Shown here: piece after piece, positions 1 through 8,160 of the stretch
Position numbering within the stretch: the first letter of the stretch is position 1
Layout of the letters: each line of letters starts with the position of its first letter
Assembly: GCF_004343585.1 (NCBI RefSeq)
Contig: NZ_SLYW01000015.1
Coordinates: 1-64,000, forward strand
From: Neorhizobium sp. JUb45
GTDB taxonomy: Bacteria; Pseudomonadota; Alphaproteobacteria; Rhizobiales; Rhizobiaceae
Direction of reading: 5' to 3'
DNA length: 64,000 nucleotides
Made by a program: the position numbers and the translations under genes
The notes under the pieces: model-generated
The model's database searches: none
What the model saw: only the letters and a program-made list of their open reading frames with translations
What the model was told of the DNA's origin: nothing

Positions 1-6
1 ATAGGC

Positions 7-225
7 ATGGCCAAATACAGCTTGCAAATCGGCGTGGGCGGTATTGGAGATGATCCGCTTTTATCAGTCCAGCACTCAGTTGACTTCCATGCGGAGGACG
101 ACAGCAGTGCTGTCGCGCAAACTATGCAAACGATCGAAGCCGACAATGCATATATGGGCCCCGAGCGAGCTGTCCTCATCGCCGAAGACGGCAGTGTCAT
201 ATGGTTCCGTCCGGCAGGTGGTTAA
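7..225 (+). CDS. Small hypothetical protein
   Basis: A 72-residue acidic, soluble protein with no signal peptide or membrane segment. I do not recognise the family. It starts six bases from the window edge, so its ribosome binding site and promoter are not visible and a longer upstream start cannot be excluded. Its C-terminal part (around residues 50-70) has a GPERAVLIAEDGSVIW stretch, which looks like a small beta-rich fold. It stands alone, with a terminator-like hairpin about 145 bases after its stop. Confidence 0.45.
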   Translation: MAKYSLQIGVGGIGDDPLLSVQHSVDFHAEDDSSAVAQTMQTIEADNAYMGPERAVLIAEDGSVIWFRPAGG

Positions 226-368
226 AATAGCAGCCAGAATCTACTACTTCGGGCATCCTACGCGGCTGCCGCATACCGCAGCGATTTATTAACCACGTAC
301 GTTTACCATCCGTGTTATGTCCTGAGAACCTGTCGCGCTTCTCTCAGGCTCTCCACAGCACTTATTCC

Positions 369-386
369 GGCCCGCCTCGGCGGGCC
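369..386. terminator. GC-rich hairpin, possible terminator
   Basis: Perfect inverted repeat GGCCCGCC / GGCGGGCC with a TC loop, followed by TTAA. It lies between the first small gene and the luciferase-like pseudogene. Confidence 0.45.
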
Positions 387-398
387 TTAAGGTCCGGA

Positions 399-1012
399 CG
401 TTCTTGAGCCGGGCCCCCAATTCACAGGATATCTTCGAGCTACAGGCCTACTTCGCGGAAACGGGTCCATACCAGCGCCTCAGGCAGTACCAGCCGCCGG
501 GACAGACGTACCGCCTTGGGGGATACCGGGATCGAGTAACTTTGGTGCTATACTAGCAGCACAGCTCACCCTACCTTAGGCCTTCGCCTCGCCTTTCGCG
601 TCCGACTACTTCCGGCTCTCAAAACCTACCGGAATGCCTTCCAGCCTTCCGACCAACTCGACCGTCCGTACGCGGCCATCGGAATCAACATTACCGCCGC
701 CGATACGGATGCCGAGGCGCACAGGCTGGCGACATGCCAGCAGATGTCCTTCGTCGGCATGTTCCGAGGCAGCCGCGAGCTCACCCTTCCGCCGATCGAC
801 GACATCGAGACCTTCTGGTCGCCGTCGGAAAAGGCCCAGGCAGGGAGGATGTTGGAAAGGTCGATCATTGGATCGCCCGAAACAGTCCGCAAGGGTATCG
901 CAGCGGTAATAGCCGAAACTGAGCTGACGAGTTGATGATAGTCTCGGACGTCTTCGAGCACTCTGCGCGTGTGAGATCGCTTGAACTCATCGCGCAGGCA
1001 GCTGCCCAATGA
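399..1012 (+). pseudogene. Decayed luciferase-like (LLM class) flavin monooxygenase, C-terminal part
   Basis: Conceptual translation in shifting frames recovers the C-terminal half of an LLM-class flavin-dependent oxidoreductase. Segments in order: ELQAYFAETG (437-466), SIPAPQAVPAAG...GSSNFGAILAAQL (466-570), a TAG at 577-579 where family members have the Tyr of LPYAFAS, AFASPFASDYF (580-609), then after a shift LLPALKTYRNAF...RPYAAIGINI up to AVIAET (606-920), and after another shift ADELMIVSDVFEHSARVRS (923-1012). There are at least three frameshifts and one nonsense codon, and the N-terminal half is missing. This is a dead gene. The family assignment rests on remembered conserved blocks. 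Confidence 0.72.
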
Positions 1013-1299
1013 AAAAATCATTGGGTTATCGTCAGAGCATGGCGAATGCGATCCCTCAAAGGCGTGCAACGCTCCAAACGTCGGCATTTCAGGCCTCGTA
1101 CTTATAGAGCGCTGCCCGGTTGAACGGGCTGATCTTCAGATCGGCAATGGCGCGACGGGCTTCACCGCGCCAGTCGCTCGCGGTTTCGCACTGATCGAAA
1201 CCAAGAAAAATTCGTAATTCAAGGCGCCAGCATTCAGTTTTGACGAACAAAATGCTCTTCTCACCTACAACGGAATGGAAATTCGGAAAGGCGGTGGTT
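1013..1299. other. Intergenic region before phrB
   Basis: No convincing gene. A minus-strand open frame ending near 1108 reads DWRGEARRAIADLKISP, but it overlaps the start of phrB and matches no family I recognise. A GGAAAGGCGG ribosome-binding stretch at about 1285-1294 belongs to phrB. Confidence 0.4.
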
Positions 1300-2823
1300 T
1301 TGACAACCCTGGTATTAATTTTGGGCGATCAGCTCTCTCCGCAGATATCGTCGCTCGATGGCGCCGACAAGAAGCGCGACATCGTGCTGATGTGCGAAGT
1401 CATGGCGGAAGCAACCTATGTGGGCCACCACAAGAAAAAGATAGCTTTCGTCTTCTCGGCCATGCGTCATTTCGCCGAAGAGCTGCGAAACTCTGGATAC
1501 CAGGTCCATTACACCAGGATCGATGACTGGGATAACTCGAATTCCTTCACCGGTGAGCTGAAACGCGCCATCCAACAGGTCAATCCGAAATCGATATGCG
1601 TTACCGAGCCGGGCGAGTGGCGCGTGCTCGATGAGATGAAACTTTGGTCCAAAACTTTGGGCCTTCCTGTCGATATCCGCCCCGACACACGGTTCCTCTG
1701 TTCCCACGAGGAATTTGCGCGCTGGGCTGTCGGCCGAAAGTCGCTGACCATGGAATTTTTCTACCGAGACATGCGGCGCAAAACCGGCCTGCTGATGCAA
1801 GGTAATGAGCCATCCGGTGGCAAGTGGAATTTCGATGCGGATAACCGGAAGCCGGCTGCGCCGGACTTACTGCGGCCAAGGCATCTTCGCTTCAAGCCCG
1901 ATACGATCACGAGCGACGTCCTTGCCACCGTAGACAGAGTTTTTCCGGATAATTTTGGGACGCTTGATAATTTCGGCTTCGCCGTGACGCCCTCCGATGC
2001 TGAAAAGGTCCTGGACAGTTTCATCGCCGACTTCCTGGCGGGTTTCGGTGCGACACAGGATGCGATGCTGCAAGACGACCCGTTCCTCAACCATTCCCTC
2101 TTGTCGTTCTACATCAACATCGGGTTTCTTGACGCTCTTACCGTCTGTCGGGCCGCCGAGCGCGCCTATCTTGATGGCAGTGCGCCGCTAAATGCCGTCG
2201 AAGGCTTTGTCCGCCAGATCATCGGCTGGCGAGAATACATGCGCGGTATCTACTGGCATGCGGGGCCTAGTTACGTCGACAGCAACTTCTTCGAGAATAC
2301 GCGACCCCTGCCATCGTTTTACTGGTCCGGGAAAACGGAGATGAACTGTCTTTCGACGGTGATCAACGAGACGATTGAACATGCCTATGCCCACCATATC
2401 CAGAGGCTGATGATCACCGGCAATTTCGCCCTGCTGGCGGGCATCGACCCCAAGGCGGTGCATATCTGGTATCTTGAAGTTTATGCCGACGCCTATGAAT
2501 GGGTCGAGTTGCCCAACGTCGTCGGGATGAGCCAGTTCGCCGATGGCGGATTTTTGGGAACCAAGCCCTATGCGGCAAGCGGGAACTATATTAACCGCAT
2601 GTCCGATTACTGCGGCACCTGCCGTTTCGATCCCAAAAAGAGGGTTGGCGAAGACGCCTGCCCGTTCAATGCACTCTATTGGGATTTTCTGGCTCGCAAC
2701 CGGGGCAAACTCAGCTCGAACCGCCGCCTGGCACAGTCCTACTCCAGCTGGGATGGGATGGACAACGATACTCAACAGGCGTTGCGTCGACAGGCGGCGG
2801 GATTTTTGGCTGTCTTGAAGTGA
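1300..2823 (+). CDS. phrB: Iron-sulfur photolyase / cryptochrome, PhrB-type (6-4) photolyase
   Basis: Member of the deoxyribodipyrimidine photolyase-related (FeS-BCP) family, whose Agrobacterium member PhrB repairs UV (6-4) photoproducts using FAD, a ribolumazine antenna and a 4Fe-4S cluster. Starting at TTG 1300, six bases after GGAAAGGCGG, gives 507 residues, the length I recall for Agrobacterium PhrB. An in-frame TTG at 1240 would add 20 residues that do not resemble the family. The N-terminus LVLILGDQLS is typical. Cluster cysteines are visible as MNC (mid-C-terminal domain) and YCGTC...DACPF near the end. GWREYMRG and the AHHIQRLMITGNFALL block mark the FAD-binding domain. DUF2256 and an SDR gene follow, a common arrangement for this family. 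Confidence 0.93.
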   Translation: MTTLVLILGDQLSPQISSLDGADKKRDIVLMCEVMAEATYVGHHKKKIAFVFSAMRHFAEELRNSGYQVHYTRIDDWDNSNSFTGELKRAIQQVNPKSICVTEPGEWRVLDEMKLWSKTLGLPVDIRPDTRFLCSHEEFARWAVGRKSLTMEFFYRDMRRKTGLLMQGNEPSGGKWNFDADNRKPAAPDLLRPRHLRFKPDTITSDVLATVDRVFPDNFGTLDNFGFAVTPSDAEKVLDSFIADFLAGFGATQDAMLQDDPFLNHSLLSFYINIGFLDALTVCRAAERAYLDGSAPLNAVEGFVRQIIGWREYMRGIYWHAGPSYVDSNFFENTRPLPSFYWSGKTEMNCLSTVINETIEHAYAHHIQRLMITGNFALLAGIDPKAVHIWYLEVYADAYEWVELPNVVGMSQFADGGFLGTKPYAASGNYINRMSDYCGTCRFDPKKRVGEDACPFNALYWDFLARNRGKLSSNRRLAQSYSSWDGMDNDTQQALRRQAAGFLAVLK

Positions 2824-2870
2824 TCGAGCGTCAGCGTGTGCTGGGCATCGCAGAGACCTGAGGAGTATCC

Positions 2871-3023
2871 ATGCCAAAACACATCAAGAAGCCCGACCTT
2901 CCGACCAAGCAGTGCGCAGCTTGCGGCTTGCCTTTCACGTGGCGACGTAAGTGGGAGAGAAACTGGTCCGAGGTCAAATTCTGTTCAGAGCGATGTCGCC
3001 GGACCCGCTCGGCGCTAAAATGA
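2871..3023 (+). CDS. DUF2256 small zinc-ribbon-like protein
   Basis: A 50-residue basic protein with two Cys pairs, CAACGLPFTWRRKWERNW and FCSERCR, the DUF2256 signature. ATG 2871 follows CTGAGGAGTATCC, a good ribosome binding site. DUF2256 proteins are often encoded next to cryptochrome/photolyase-related genes, as here (47 bases after phrB). The function is unknown. The four cysteines suggest metal binding. Confidence 0.85.
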   Translation: MPKHIKKPDLPTKQCAACGLPFTWRRKWERNWSEVKFCSERCRRTRSALK

Positions 3024-3101
3024 TGCCTGGTCGAGCCGTTGGCCGCCGCTTACGGTCAGCCCTTCACAAAGCTAGAACTTAACACAACCGGTGGATTTTC
3101 G

Positions 3102-3803
3102 ATGCAAGAGATGTCTTCTCTTCCCGACGGGTACAACGCTTTGTTGATCGGTGCGAGCGGCGGAATCGGCTCGGCCATGCGGAAACTTTTGGAAGAGGAT
3201 CGGCGCTGCAGAGAGTTGGTCGCGCTTTCGCGAAAACACGACGGGCTGGACATTACCGAAGAGAACTCAGTAGCGATGCACTCGGAGAAGCTCTTGAACA
3301 AGAACTTCCATTTGCTGATCTGCGCGACTGGCGCCCTGACCATTGATGGCATTGGCCCGGAGAAAGCGCTGAAGCAGTTCGATCCGAATGCGATGGCAGC
3401 GCAGTTCCGTTTGAATGCGATCGGACCAGCCCTTGTGATGAAGCACTTCCTGCCGCTCCTCGATCGCAAGACCCATGCGATCTCTGCGTTTCTGTCGGCA
3501 AGAGTCGGATCCATCGGCGACAATCGTCTTGGCGGATGGATCTCTTATCGATCCTCGAAGGCCGCGCTCAACCAGATCATCCGCACGGCTTCGATCGAGC
3601 TGCGGCGTACCCATCCCAAGGCTATTCTTGTCGGCATTCATCCCGGAACAGTCGAAACTGACCTATCGGAACCGTTCTCGCGTGGGCATGATCGGATGCC
3701 GCCGCTGGGCGCAGCATCGAGGATGCTGAAGACGCTGGACCTGGTCACAAGCGATCAAAGCGGAAGCTTCATTGCCTATGACGGATCTTCAATTGAGTGG
3801 TAG
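3102..3803 (+). CDS. SDR family NAD(P)-dependent oxidoreductase (C-factor-like)
   Basis: A 233-residue short-chain dehydrogenase/reductase. The Rossmann glycine motif GASGGIGSA lies near residues 17-25, the NAG-equivalent segment is ICATGAL, and the catalytic YxxxK is YRSSK, preceded by the Ser region SAFLSARVGSI. I chose ATG 3102 because the glycine motif then sits near the N-terminus as usual. It is the third gene of the phrB/DUF2256/SDR group and probably co-transcribed. The substrate cannot be read from the sequence. Confidence 0.83.
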   Translation: MQEMSSLPDGYNALLIGASGGIGSAMRKLLEEDRRCRELVALSRKHDGLDITEENSVAMHSEKLLNKNFHLLICATGALTIDGIGPEKALKQFDPNAMAAQFRLNAIGPALVMKHFLPLLDRKTHAISAFLSARVGSIGDNRLGGWISYRSSKAALNQIIRTASIELRRTHPKAILVGIHPGTVETDLSEPFSRGHDRMPPLGAASRMLKTLDLVTSDQSGSFIAYDGSSIEW

Positions 3804-3807
3804 TAAT

Positions 3808-3990
3808 TGGGATCACGGGGCTGACGCGAGCTTTAGTGTATGCAACATTATCGCTGCGATCGCCTGTCAGACCGAACTCAATCGGCACTTCGATCGTCAA
3901 GCTCGAAGGCGTGAATGGCAATGTTCTTCTGCTGCGCGGCCTGGACTCCTCGAAGGCATGCCGCTTCTCGACCTGAGCGTCCTACCCCCT
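3808..3990 (+). pseudogene. TsaA/TrmO-like protein remnant
   Basis: A short fragment in two frames reads YATLSLRSPVRPNSIGTSIV then KLEGVNGNVLLLRGLD, and after a one-base shift near 3950, EGMPLLDLSVLP. This matches the core of TsaA/TrmO-type proteins, where RSPxRPNPIG and RGLDxxDGTPLLDIKP are conserved. N- and C-terminal parts are absent, so it is non-functional debris between the SDR gene and an IS3 scrap. Confidence 0.6.
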
Positions 3991-4093
3991 GCCAACCGGT
4001 TGCTCGAAGTTGACCGCTTGATGGGGTGTCGAACCTTCGGGCTCATAGCAGAAAACCCAAGACTCTCTTGGGAACTGGAGGGAAGATAGGTCT

Positions 4094-4156
4094 CAGGTCA
4101 ATTGCCCAGCCGATTACACGACGCGAATAGCGGTCAAAGACGACAGCCAGATATGT
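4094..4156 (-). mobile_element. IS3-family transposase (OrfB) scrap
   Basis: The minus strand encodes TYLAVVFDRYSRRVIGWAID, the beginning of the integrase core (DDE, rve) of IS3-family OrfB. Flanking residues do not continue the family and no terminal inverted repeats are visible. This is a short remnant of an old insertion. Confidence 0.6.
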
Positions 4157-4208
4157 GCGCAATAGCAGGCTGGAGACGCTGCAACTGCTGGCAGTCTGAA
4201 ACAGAAAA

Positions 4209-4228
4209 CCCCGCCATTTCTGACGGGG
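4209..4228 (-). terminator. Rho-independent terminator for the downstream minus-strand small gene
   Basis: On the minus strand CCCCGTC and GGCGGGG form a stem around AGAAAT and are followed by TTTTCTGTTT. It lies about 26 bases beyond the stop of the gene at 4254-4583. Confidence 0.7.
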
Positions 4229-4253
4229 CTTCTGCGTTGTTATCAAGATCTGA

Positions 4254-4583
4254 CTAGCGGATCATCAGCCGGAAAACAGACGGCGCGTAATAGTAGCCGT
4301 CGCTATGTTGGCGATAACCGCGGCGGTGCTCGCGATAGCCCCGGTGACCGTTCCAGTAACCGTGCCGTTCGCGCCTGTGTTCAGCGTGGTCTCTGCGATC
4401 CCTGCGGTCCCGATCGCGGCGGACATGCGGCCTGCGCTCTTCGCGGTACTGCGCGAGTTCGAAATTCGAGGCAATTTGCGCTGGCTGAACTCCGATTGGC
4501 GCGGCAGTCGCCATGCCGAAACTCGATGCCGTCATGATGACCGCGGCGACGGCTGCGCCGACACCTGAGAGAAATCTGTTCAT
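4254..4583 (-). CDS. Small secreted BA14K-like protein
   Basis: A 109-residue protein with an N-terminal signal peptide (MNRFLSGVGAAVAAVIMTAS, cleavage likely after ATA). The mature part is rich in Arg, His, Tyr and Gly: RRDRDRRDRRDH repeats, then GYWNGHRGYREHRRGYRQHSDGYYY-like repeats. The C-terminal Tyr/Gly part resembles BA14K-family periplasmic proteins of Rhizobiales. ATG 4583 follows GGAAAGGCGTGAAC, so this start is preferred over an in-frame ATG 11 codons upstream. The function is unknown. An envelope location is likely. Confidence 0.75.
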   Translation of the reverse strand: MNRFLSGVGAAVAAVIMTASSFGMATAAPIGVQPAQIASNFELAQYREERRPHVRRDRDRRDRRDHAEHRRERHGYWNGHRGYREHRRGYRQHSDGYYYAPSVFRLMIR

Positions 4584-4785
4584 GTTCACGCCTTTCCAGT
4601 GGTGAGGCGCGACCATGCTCTTTGGCCTATGAACTGAATATGAACCCTATTTGGGTCTGATTGCCAGCGTGCTGCTCGGTGCCACATTGCTTGAGAGACT
4701 GCGCGACCATACCCATATATAGGGTCTGAGAGGAGCTGTCGCCGCGTTCGGCGCGTGTCAGCCGCCTCATCTCAAGGAGCTACTT

Positions 4786-4947
4786 ATGACAGAACAGCAA
4801 GGTGCTTCGGCGTCAACGCGAGCGTACGAACCCAAGATTCTGGCGAAAAAGCACAGGATCTCTGTCGAGGATGCTGCAAAGATCATCGCTGAGCATGGGT
4901 CGGACCGTAAAGCTGTAGACAAGGCTGCACGCCGGATCGCGGCGTAA
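4786..4947 (+). CDS. Small hypothetical protein (53 aa)
   Basis: ATG 4786 follows CAAGGAGCTACTT, a good ribosome binding site. The 53-residue product is basic and helical, with KKHRISVEDAAKIIAEHGSD and RKAVDKAARRIA. Similar short proteins are common in Rhizobiaceae and are annotated as hypothetical. The helical segment resembles a small DNA-binding or DUF3606-like element, but I cannot assign it. Confidence 0.6.
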   Translation: MTEQQGASASTRAYEPKILAKKHRISVEDAAKIIAEHGSDRKAVDKAARRIAA

Positions 4948-5243
4948 AATGGAAAGTGCCGGATCGCAACCAGATACAAAAATCCGGCGCAATCTATCTG
5001 TTCGAAGGAAGTGGAAGGTCTGTTTCCGCCGCAAATTTCAGCTTATGCGAAACTAACTTTCCTTCTTGTGCGTAATAGTCTTTCACCAACCGGGCTGAGA
5101 GACCTTATGGATTTGACTTTCTCGCGCATCGTAAAAAATGGGCTTGTTACAGCCACCCGGACGTCGCGACGCGTCACACCTGGGATTGGCTTCTTGGCCT
5201 GTGGCTTCGTTGCCCGCAGCGGCGGCCGACTGGCTTTTACGCC

Positions 5244-5783
5244 ATGACCAGCGCAGCGCGACCGCCACTCGATGCCCGAACGCGCATGACCGTCACGGTG
5301 GCCTGGGTGATCGTCATGAACAAGCCGTTTTATCCGATCTATGTCTGGTATCTGGTCGGGAATGGCGTGATGGCCTCGGTCGCCACGTTGGTTTCCGTGC
5401 CGTTCTTCCTGGCCATACCGCTCTTAGCGCGGCGGTTTCCTCTGTGTACGAGAACTACGCTCCCGCTTGTCGGAACGGTCGATACGCTGTTCGAAACCAA
5501 ACTTTTCGGCCAAGGCTCCGGCACCGAGCTGTTTTTTGCCGCTTGCATGATGCTCGTCGCCCTTTCCTTCAGGCCGGAAGAAAAGTGGCTGCAGCGCGGT
5601 CTGGCTGTGTTCGTTTTCGCAGCCTTCGCCTTTTCTCGCAATTTCGTCGGCTTGCCATTTCACGCATGGGCGGAACTCGACCTGAAGATCCTTTTCAATC
5701 TGAATGCCTTCGCCGTCGCAAGCCTTATGGCATTCATCGCGCTCAACTCTGCCGGTATCGGCAGGGATTCCGAAATCCGATGA
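5244..5783 (+). CDS. Hypothetical integral membrane protein
   Basis: A 179-residue protein with about five hydrophobic segments (around residues 15-35, 40-62, 95-110, 118-135 and 150-170) separated by short charged loops. The family is not recognised. Its stop is 25 bases before the lipocalin start, so the two are probably co-transcribed and may act together at the envelope. The ATG lies in a GC-rich stretch without a strong ribosome binding site, so the exact start is uncertain. Confidence 0.6.
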   Translation: MTSAARPPLDARTRMTVTVAWVIVMNKPFYPIYVWYLVGNGVMASVATLVSVPFFLAIPLLARRFPLCTRTTLPLVGTVDTLFETKLFGQGSGTELFFAACMMLVALSFRPEEKWLQRGLAVFVFAAFAFSRNFVGLPFHAWAELDLKILFNLNAFAVASLMAFIALNSAGIGRDSEIR

Positions 5784-5808
5784 CAAGACCTGCTTAACGG
5801 AGGACACG

Positions 5809-6336
5809 ATGAGCATTTCTTTCAACATGAAGCGCATTCTAGTCGTCATACTCTTTCTGGGCGGCGCAGTTGGCGCATCTGCCGCGCCTGAAGTGGTGAA
5901 GGTCGGGCCGGACCATTACCGAGGGACCTGGCTGGAAATCGGAAGAACGCCGATGTTCCTGACTGACGGCTGTGTCGCAGGCTACTCGACATATCGCAAA
6001 GGCAAGGCGCCAAGGAAGGTGCTGGTCGAAGACGGTTGTCGCGTCGATACGCCCAAAGGTCGCCTCAAGACGATAAACGGGACCGGAACGATCCAGGACT
6101 TTGGATCTACGAATGCAAAAATGCGCGTCCGCTACCCGCTGCTGATCACGTTCAATTACTGGGTTCTCTACAAGGCGCCGGACAAGTCCTGGTTTATCAG
6201 TGCCAATCCGTCGATGACCGACCTCTGGATCTACTCGAGAACCATCCCCTCGAAGCAGAAGCTCCAGCGCATGATACGAAAAGCAAGCGAACTCGGTTAT
6301 GACGTCCGCAAGCTTGAGTTTCCGCCAGCGCGCTGA
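5809..6336 (+). CDS. Lipocalin-family exported protein
   Basis: A 175-residue protein with a signal peptide (MKRILVVILFLGGAVGASAA following a short N-terminal leader) and the bacterial lipocalin entry motif YRGTWLEIGRTP near residues 42-53. DGCVAGYSTYRKG and DGCR supply two Cys, and WVLYKAPDKSWFISANP matches the lipocalin core block. Unlike E. coli Blc there is no lipobox, so it should be periplasmic and not lipidated. ATG 5809 follows ACGGAGGACACG. Bacterial lipocalins bind fatty acids or lysophospholipids. The ligand here is unknown. Confidence 0.78.
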   Translation: MSISFNMKRILVVILFLGGAVGASAAPEVVKVGPDHYRGTWLEIGRTPMFLTDGCVAGYSTYRKGKAPRKVLVEDGCRVDTPKGRLKTINGTGTIQDFGSTNAKMRVRYPLLITFNYWVLYKAPDKSWFISANPSMTDLWIYSRTIPSKQKLQRMIRKASELGYDVRKLEFPPAR

Positions 6337-6546
6337 CCGCAGCCGAAGGAAAGCGGATCATAGAATCGACCTGCTTTCGATATCAAGCCAGATCAGCCAG
6401 CTCGTATGCGCCAAATCCCTTTAATTCGGCGCCTAAAATTGTTTGCAGGTTTTGGCAACGCCCTAAGTCAGCGTGAGCGGATCGACGAGACCGAACCGGT
6501 TGTACGTCTGAAACGAAGTATATCGAATGCAGTGAGATCTGATCGA

Positions 6547-7779
6547 TCACCCCGCATCTATCTGCTGCAAGCCCCGAGGCAGGGTGTTCATGCATTCCAC
6601 GCCGCCTGACGTAACAAGGAACTGGTCCTCGATCATCAGCGCACCTAGCCCCTGGCCGTAGAACGGCGCTTCCAGCGCAACGACCATATTCTCCTCGATG
6701 ATTTCCGGATTGTCGGTGGAAAAGAACGGCCATTCCTCGATGCCGACGCTGCCGCCGACCGAGTGTCCGAAATGGCCGCGATAATATTCGCCGAAACCGT
6801 CCTTGCGCATCGAATGCAGCATGGCGGCATGCACGGCCCCAAAACTTTTACCGGGCCGGATCTGTTGCAACCCTGCCTCGAATGCGGTTTCGAGGGCATT
6901 GAAGACCTCGATCGCAAGACCTGATGGTCGACCAAACGTGAATGTGCGCGCGCCATCGGAAGAATAACCATCGATGAGCGTCCCTACATCCGCCTTGATG
7001 AGCGCACCGGGCGTGACGACCGCCGCCATGTCGGAAAGGTCGGGGCCAACCGAAATGTAATCCCAATGACCGCTGAGCGAAAAGCCACCCGCTGCAGCGG
7101 CGGCTTGCGCTCCGACCTTCCATGCGGACGAAAGTGCGGGCAGCGCTGCACCCGGACCGATGGCCTGCGCCATATGTCTCAAACCGGCTTCGGCCGCCTG
7201 CGCGGCACGGCGCAAGCGTTCGATTTCCACAGGGGTTTTCACTGCCCGCAACCTGCGCAGCACAGCTGAGCCATCCACCCATTCGGCCTGCGGGAGCGCG
7301 ATCTTCAAAACCTCGAAATCGGCCGCAGGCATGAACTCGAGATCGACGCCGATGCGCGCATTAGAAAGGCCGCGCTCGTGAAGAAGGTCGCCCAGCAATC
7401 CGAAAACCGCTGCCCTGTCGAATGTTTCGGGGCGTGACCCGCCAGAACCGGAACCCCGATAGGCCTTGTCCACATCAGGCACCGTTTTGGCACCGCCCAC
7501 GTCAACCATGTCGATCCAGATGCGATGAGTACGAATATCAGCATTCGGCATCTGTCGGCGAATAGCCGCGGCCGCATGATCGCTGACGATGGCAGCAAGC
7601 TGCGCGTCCACCTGTCCCGGCACGAGTGCGACCGCGGCCCCTGCCCGGCCCCACATGGTGGCGACGCCGGCGGGTGCACCGATCGCATAACGGAAGGCTT
7701 CGGGCTGGAAGAGGACAAGCGCATCAATACAAGCGTCATGCATCAGCCGGTTTGCACGGTGTCTATCGATGTCGCTCAT
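6547..7779 (-). CDS. M24-family metallopeptidase (Xaa-Pro aminopeptidase/creatinase-like)
   Basis: A 410-residue pita-bread-fold enzyme. The N-terminal creatinase-like domain spans about residues 1-170 and the catalytic M24 domain about 185-400. The five expected metal ligands are visible: Asp264 and Asp275 in KADVG...YSSDGART, His339 in GHFGHSVGG, Glu370 in ALEAPFY and Glu385 in MIEDQF. It is therefore likely an active Mn/Co-dependent peptidase or amidinohydrolase-like enzyme acting in the cytoplasm. ATG 7779 follows GGAACAGG; an in-frame TTG four codons upstream is less likely. No neighbour suggests the substrate. Confidence 0.85.
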   Translation of the reverse strand: MSDIDRHRANRLMHDACIDALVLFQPEAFRYAIGAPAGVATMWGRAGAAVALVPGQVDAQLAAIVSDHAAAAIRRQMPNADIRTHRIWIDMVDVGGAKTVPDVDKAYRGSGSGGSRPETFDRAAVFGLLGDLLHERGLSNARIGVDLEFMPAADFEVLKIALPQAEWVDGSAVLRRLRAVKTPVEIERLRRAAQAAEAGLRHMAQAIGPGAALPALSSAWKVGAQAAAAAGGFSLSGHWDYISVGPDLSDMAAVVTPGALIKADVGTLIDGYSSDGARTFTFGRPSGLAIEVFNALETAFEAGLQQIRPGKSFGAVHAAMLHSMRKDGFGEYYRGHFGHSVGGSVGIEEWPFFSTDNPEIIEENMVVALEAPFYGQGLGALMIEDQFLVTSGGVECMNTLPRGLQQIDAG

Positions 7780-8160
7780 GGCCTGTTCCAATCCCTGATG
7801 TCTATGAAGGACTTAATCGGAGCAGGTGCGAAGTTCCAGCACCAGAACGAAATTCTTCACCAGGTCGCGCGGATGAGCGGCACATTCCCTTCGCGCTGGG
7901 TTATTGCCGAAGTTGATGACTGGCCAGCGCCGATCTCGCACTTCATGCTGGCTTCGCCGACGCACAGCCCAATGGCGCTAAAAAGCCAAACTTCCGAGTA
8001 TGATAATTACTTATTCGGCCCTACAGTGTCTTATAGAAAGCTGCCCCCCGCTGTTCAGATGTCGCTCGGCTAAACAGGGCTAGCACTCCACGACCAAAGC
8101 AATCGTCCCTTGGACTTCCTCACATGGCAGCCGAGTTCTTACTGGCTTATAGATGACGAC
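7780..8160. other. Intergenic region, no gene seen
   Basis: Open frames here extend from the antisense of the M24 gene and show no recognisable protein. No repeats or RNA structures were noticed. It should contain the promoters for the M24 gene (minus) and the former APH-like gene (plus). Confidence 0.4.

Noticed and set aside
626..1087. Minus-strand 153-codon frame over the LLM pseudogene
   Set aside because: It is the antisense of the decayed monooxygenase. Its translation has no recognisable domain, while the plus strand shows family motifs.
1108..1266. Minus-strand frame with DWRGEARRAIADLKISP near the phrB start
   Set aside because: The ending looks protein-like, but there is no clear start, it overlaps phrB and I cannot name a family.
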